Assembly: GCA_031420415.1 (NCBI GenBank)
Contig: JANOMT010000029.1
Coordinates: forward strand, 124,001-188,000
Direction: 5' to 3'
Length of the DNA: 64,000 nt
Source of the DNA: JANYGA01 sp031420415
GTDB taxonomy: Bacteria; Vulcanimicrobiota; Vulcanimicrobiia; Vulcanimicrobiales; Vulcanimicrobiaceae
Below are positions 63,001 to 64,000 of the stretch, piece by piece; the stretch's first letter is position 1, and every line of letters starts with the position of its first letter. A model generated the notes under the pieces. The model saw only the letters and a program-made list of their open reading frames with translations, did no database searches and had not been told where the DNA came from. A program made the position numbers and the translations under genes.

Positions 63001-64000
63001 GACGCACTCATGGACGACGAGCGATATTCGAAAGAAGACGGACCCGCGAATTCGGTTTCGATCGTCGCCGGGCCGAGGGCCGCGCTTGCCAAGACGACGA
63101 TTCACGGCATGATCGAAGCGCGAGTCGAGTCGGCGCCGTTGGCAACTGCGATTATTTGCGGGGACGAGCGGCTGACGTACGACGAATTGAATCGTCGTTC
63201 GAACCAACTCGCTCGCGTCTTGCGCAAACTCGTGCTCGGCGACGGCCGTCGGATCGGCATCGCTTTAACGCGTTCGATCGATCTTATCGTAGCTGTATTG
63301 GGAACGTTAAAAGCCGGATTCGCATACGTACCTCTCGATCCCGCACATCCGGTCGCTCGCGGAAAGATCATGCTCCGCGAGGCTGACGTTGCCACGCTCC
63401 TCGTCGATACTGAATTCGCGCGCGCGTTCGCGCCCGACGGAGTTCCGGTCGTCGATTTGGCTGCCGAGCGCGAACACCTCGCAAGGCAGTCTGCCGACGC
63501 CCTGCACGTCCGCGTCGAACCGAAGAATGCCGCCTATGTCATTTTCACTTCGGGGTCCACCGGAATGCCGAAGGGAGTCGAAGTCTCGCATCGGTCGCTC
63601 GTTAACCTCGTGACGACGATGGCGCAGGAGCCGGGATTCGTTGCATCCGACGTTCTGCTTGCCGTTACGACCGTGGCTTTCGATATGTCCGCATTTGAAA
63701 TATATACGGCGCTTTGCGCAGGCGGCACGCTAGTCGTTGCAAAGACTGAGGATCTGGCTGACGGTCATCGTCTTCGCGCCCTCATCGAGAAGACGGGGAC
63801 GACGATGCTGCAATCGACCCCATCGACGTGGCGCCTGCTCGTCGAGGCGGAGTTTCGCGCGCCGGCGGGTTTTCGCATGCTTTCCGGAGGCGAAGGCTTA
63901 CCTCGGGTCCTTGCAGACCGGCTCCTCGAGGGCGACGGGGAGCTGTGGAACGTTTATGGCCCGACCGAGACGACCGTGTATGCGACGCGCGGCCGGGTCT
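57040..64000 (+). CDS. Hybrid PKS-NRPS synthase, KS-AT-ACP-AMT-C-A (3' partial)
   Basis: At least 2320 residues, running off the window. KS (about 12-440): Cys186 in SACSTS, the His of ECHGTATPLGDP and KPNVGHLDVAAG. AT (about 537-850): FPGQGSQ, GHSVGEF with Ser633, and HAFHS at 729-733, which indicates malonyl-CoA. ACP (about 911-985): GFDSL with Ser947. A 100-residue Ala/Val-rich linker. Class III aminotransferase (about 1090-1545): NTGSEA, Asp1348, PLP Lys1376. Condensation domain: HHLICDG from 1692. Adenylation domain from about 2020: TSGSTGMPKG. No KR or DH lies between AT and AMT, so a beta-keto group would be aminated, as in iturin-type synthases. ATG 57040 starts 11 residues before the KS; an in-frame ATG at 56971 is an alternative. 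Confidence 0.96.
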   Translation, partial: MTFLPSSSHRDGIAIVGMAGRFPGAPDVATFWRNLCAGVESIVALDPASLEDDAALRQDPTYVAARAVLDDVDRFDAAFFSMHAREAELTDPQHRVLLETCWAALEDAGCDPRASAKRIGIYAGCSVSTYFVRHVLQDRELVESFAQEYQVGRFPELLGSGADFLATRIAYKLDLRGPAMTVQSACSTSLLAVAQACEALWAEHADLMLAGAVSITFPQHRGYRYQDGGMVSRDGHCRTFDADASGTVFGAGAGAVVLKRLADARADGDTIYAVVRGVGMNNDGSSKVGYTAPSVTGQADAVAAALRMANFAPETIDYVECHGTATPLGDPIEVAALAKAFAGVAATGKRVTLGSVKPNVGHLDVAAGMAGLVKTALALRDGKIPGTLNYRSPNPRIDFASTPFDVTATLGSWPTTAETRRAGISAFGVGGTNVHLVLESEPQPRSMTNAARPELLVLSARTAAALGSARARLAVHLRAEPDLALSDVARTLATGRRAFARRSSLVAISTADAAAQLEALVAMPPGTDTIAASEPEIAWLFPGQGSQTIGMGSELYATQPVFRAALDRCADALAPALGVDLRTLLDPSLSDETARAALTATSVAQPAIFSVSYALAQLMLFWGIAPAAMAGHSVGEFVAATLAGVFSLEDALALVAERGRLMQTMVPGAMLAVRLAEADLRPFLDSDLDIAAVNSPRQTVASGSFDAIARLEATLVGRNVLCKRVATSHAFHSALMDPIREPLARFIETLPLSQPTIPFVSTVTGGWIDADDATSPQYWSDHARETVRFSDALQTLADAGMTAYLEVGAGTALASNARQTFGRDTTHTIVSSLSGDDRGELASVSTALGRLWVAGAQPDLATLWSERDGRRISLPTYAFERGRYWIDPPSGDAKPEIKNVPVISVDATQSRVSVVSRDLAALLEELSGERVDEAAFGASFLELGFDSLFLGRFVQAVATRFGVAVTFRQLLGDLPSLSALAGHVVTVMPAPAAIVAAIAPLAVAVAVPGAVAAPSSAIEAIVRDQLATMQQLMRDQLLFLSGSISIAANAGAEVAAGTRVIAAPQATVAPSVSAAIDTNASRFEVFRVAPSASTDLTAAQRSHVEALIARVTTKTAKSKAYTQRYRAVLADPRVAAGFRSEWKEMVYPIVCERAAGSRLWDLDGNEYIDILNGFGQTAFGHAPDFVTEAVRSRLDRGFAIGPQADVAGEVAERFCAMTGNERVTFCNTGSEAVMAAMRIARTVTGRDRIVLFGGAYHGQFDEVLVKGAQTSTRSIPIAPGIPAGSVGNITVLKYATPESLAWVREHASELAAVIVEPVQSRHPALQPKEFLAEIRAITAASGTALVFDEVVTGFRMHPGGMQAVFGIRADLATYGKVVGGGMPIGILAGTARFMDALDGGMWQYGDDSQPEVPPTFFAGTFVRHPLVMEAVLAVLRHLEAHGPELQAALTERTTGMVARLNADLERRGLTSRIETFGSLFFFNFTPEERLAGLLHYEMRDRGVYVQEGFPCFLTTAHTEDDIATIVASFIDSLDALQSAGIFTPLGIFPSVNAFVDAPLDVALTPEQTEVWLAAQMGDDVSCAFNESVTVRLSGVLNELALERAWDQIIARHEALRATFAPTGETMRIVRPGATLFETLDFSALAPAQARVEVQRTIASEATTPFDVIAGPLVRATLVRIAPDEHAFVFTAHHLICDGWSINTILNELATLYTGIASGDTPKLGAPLRFSSFAAGQARRSIVEREATEAYWLEQFAETPKPLDLRLDRPRPMRKTYNGDVVTSLIDAQSYMAIKKAGARNGCTLFVTLLASYQLLLGRLGNTNDVVVCVPAAGQSLLDGGNLVGHCVNFLPVRIRWDDRAPVTALMSTARSRVLEAFEHQHYTLGSLVTKKKFARDANRLPLSEVQFNLERLADDLAFGDAIGRVDPNAKAFVNFDLFLNVIESESGLRLDCEYNTNLFNRETIEGYLRSYRLLLDQIMSDGSVAAGDALMDDERYSKEDGPANSVSIVAGPRAALAKTTIHGMIEARVESAPLATAIICGDERLTYDELNRRSNQLARVLRKLVLGDGRRIGIALTRSIDLIVAVLGTLKAGFAYVPLDPAHPVARGKIMLREADVATLLVDTEFARAFAPDGVPVVDLAAEREHLARQSADALHVRVEPKNAAYVIFTSGSTGMPKGVEVSHRSLVNLVTTMAQEPGFVASDVLLAVTTVAFDMSAFEIYTALCAGGTLVVAKTEDLADGHRLRALIEKTGTTMLQSTPSTWRLLVEAEFRAPAGFRMLSGGEGLPRVLADRLLEGDGELWNVYGPTETTVYATRGRV

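Noticed and set aside
1..64000. tRNA or rRNA genes, insertion sequences, CRISPR arrays, phage genes
   Set aside because: None could be supported by reading either strand; no terminal repeats, transposase motifs or regularly spaced repeats were found.

Overview
The window is high-GC bacterial DNA, densely coded, with many ATGA/GTGA/TTGA-type gene overlaps and frequent GTG and TTG starts. A diderm cell is suggested by an RND pump, a secreted M16 protease, several exported proteins and a lipoprotein. The very frequent GATCG/CGATCG words and the gene mix resemble Candidatus Eremiobacterota-like genomes, but this placement is a low-confidence inference; no rRNA or tRNA gene is present to fix it. 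I see no transposase, integrase, CRISPR array or prophage.

Layout. 1-2770: 3' part of a LivF-type ABC ATPase, then a four-carbon sugar-acid kinase and a PdxA-like dehydrogenase (D-threonate/D-erythronate-type catabolism). 2767-7361 (minus): TreY and TreZ, making trehalose from malto-oligosaccharides. 7404-11742: exported MsrB, then an enoyl-CoA hydratase, an SDR and a DmdC-like acyl-CoA dehydrogenase. 11833-16201: a beta-propeller lipoprotein, an ECF sigma/anti-sigma pair, and a divergent DUF305 plus YVTN-propeller pair. 16263-18293 (minus): DUF2071, DCC-family (DUF393), DUF1003 and a small secreted protein. 18429-22919 (minus): gyrA followed by gyrB. 23005-28258: DUF5069, TetR, MaoC hydratase and paaABCDE (aerobic phenylacetyl-CoA epoxidation). 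28264-32737: S9 peptidase, a second acyl-CoA dehydrogenase and an exported glycine-rich protein. 32805-37106: ATP-dependent DNA ligase and a metallo-beta-lactamase exonuclease (minus), with a secreted LolA-like protein and a stand-alone RAM domain (plus) between them. 37242-45312: cysK, a two-domain M16 peptidase, an asparaginase and an RND transporter. 45338-46200 (minus): DUF4242 and a gamma-carbonic-anhydrase-like protein. 46324-51049: a complete branched-chain-type ABC transporter split into convergent halves (livKHM plus, livGF minus). 51202-55085: cobalamin-dependent methionine synthase and a small CbiX chelatase.

55279-64000 is the left edge of a biosynthetic gene cluster: a LuxR-type regulator and a 4'-phosphopantetheinyl transferase on the minus strand, and divergently a giant hybrid synthase that runs off the window. 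Its visible 2320 residues read KS-AT-ACP-aminotransferase-C-A (partial). This is the order used by iturin/mycosubtilin-type enzymes to build a beta-amino acyl unit and condense it with an amino acid, but without the N-terminal fatty acyl-AMP ligase and first ACP. This is the most interesting part of the window: a probable beta-amino lipopeptide (or beta-aminoacyl peptide) pathway whose starter must be loaded from elsewhere.
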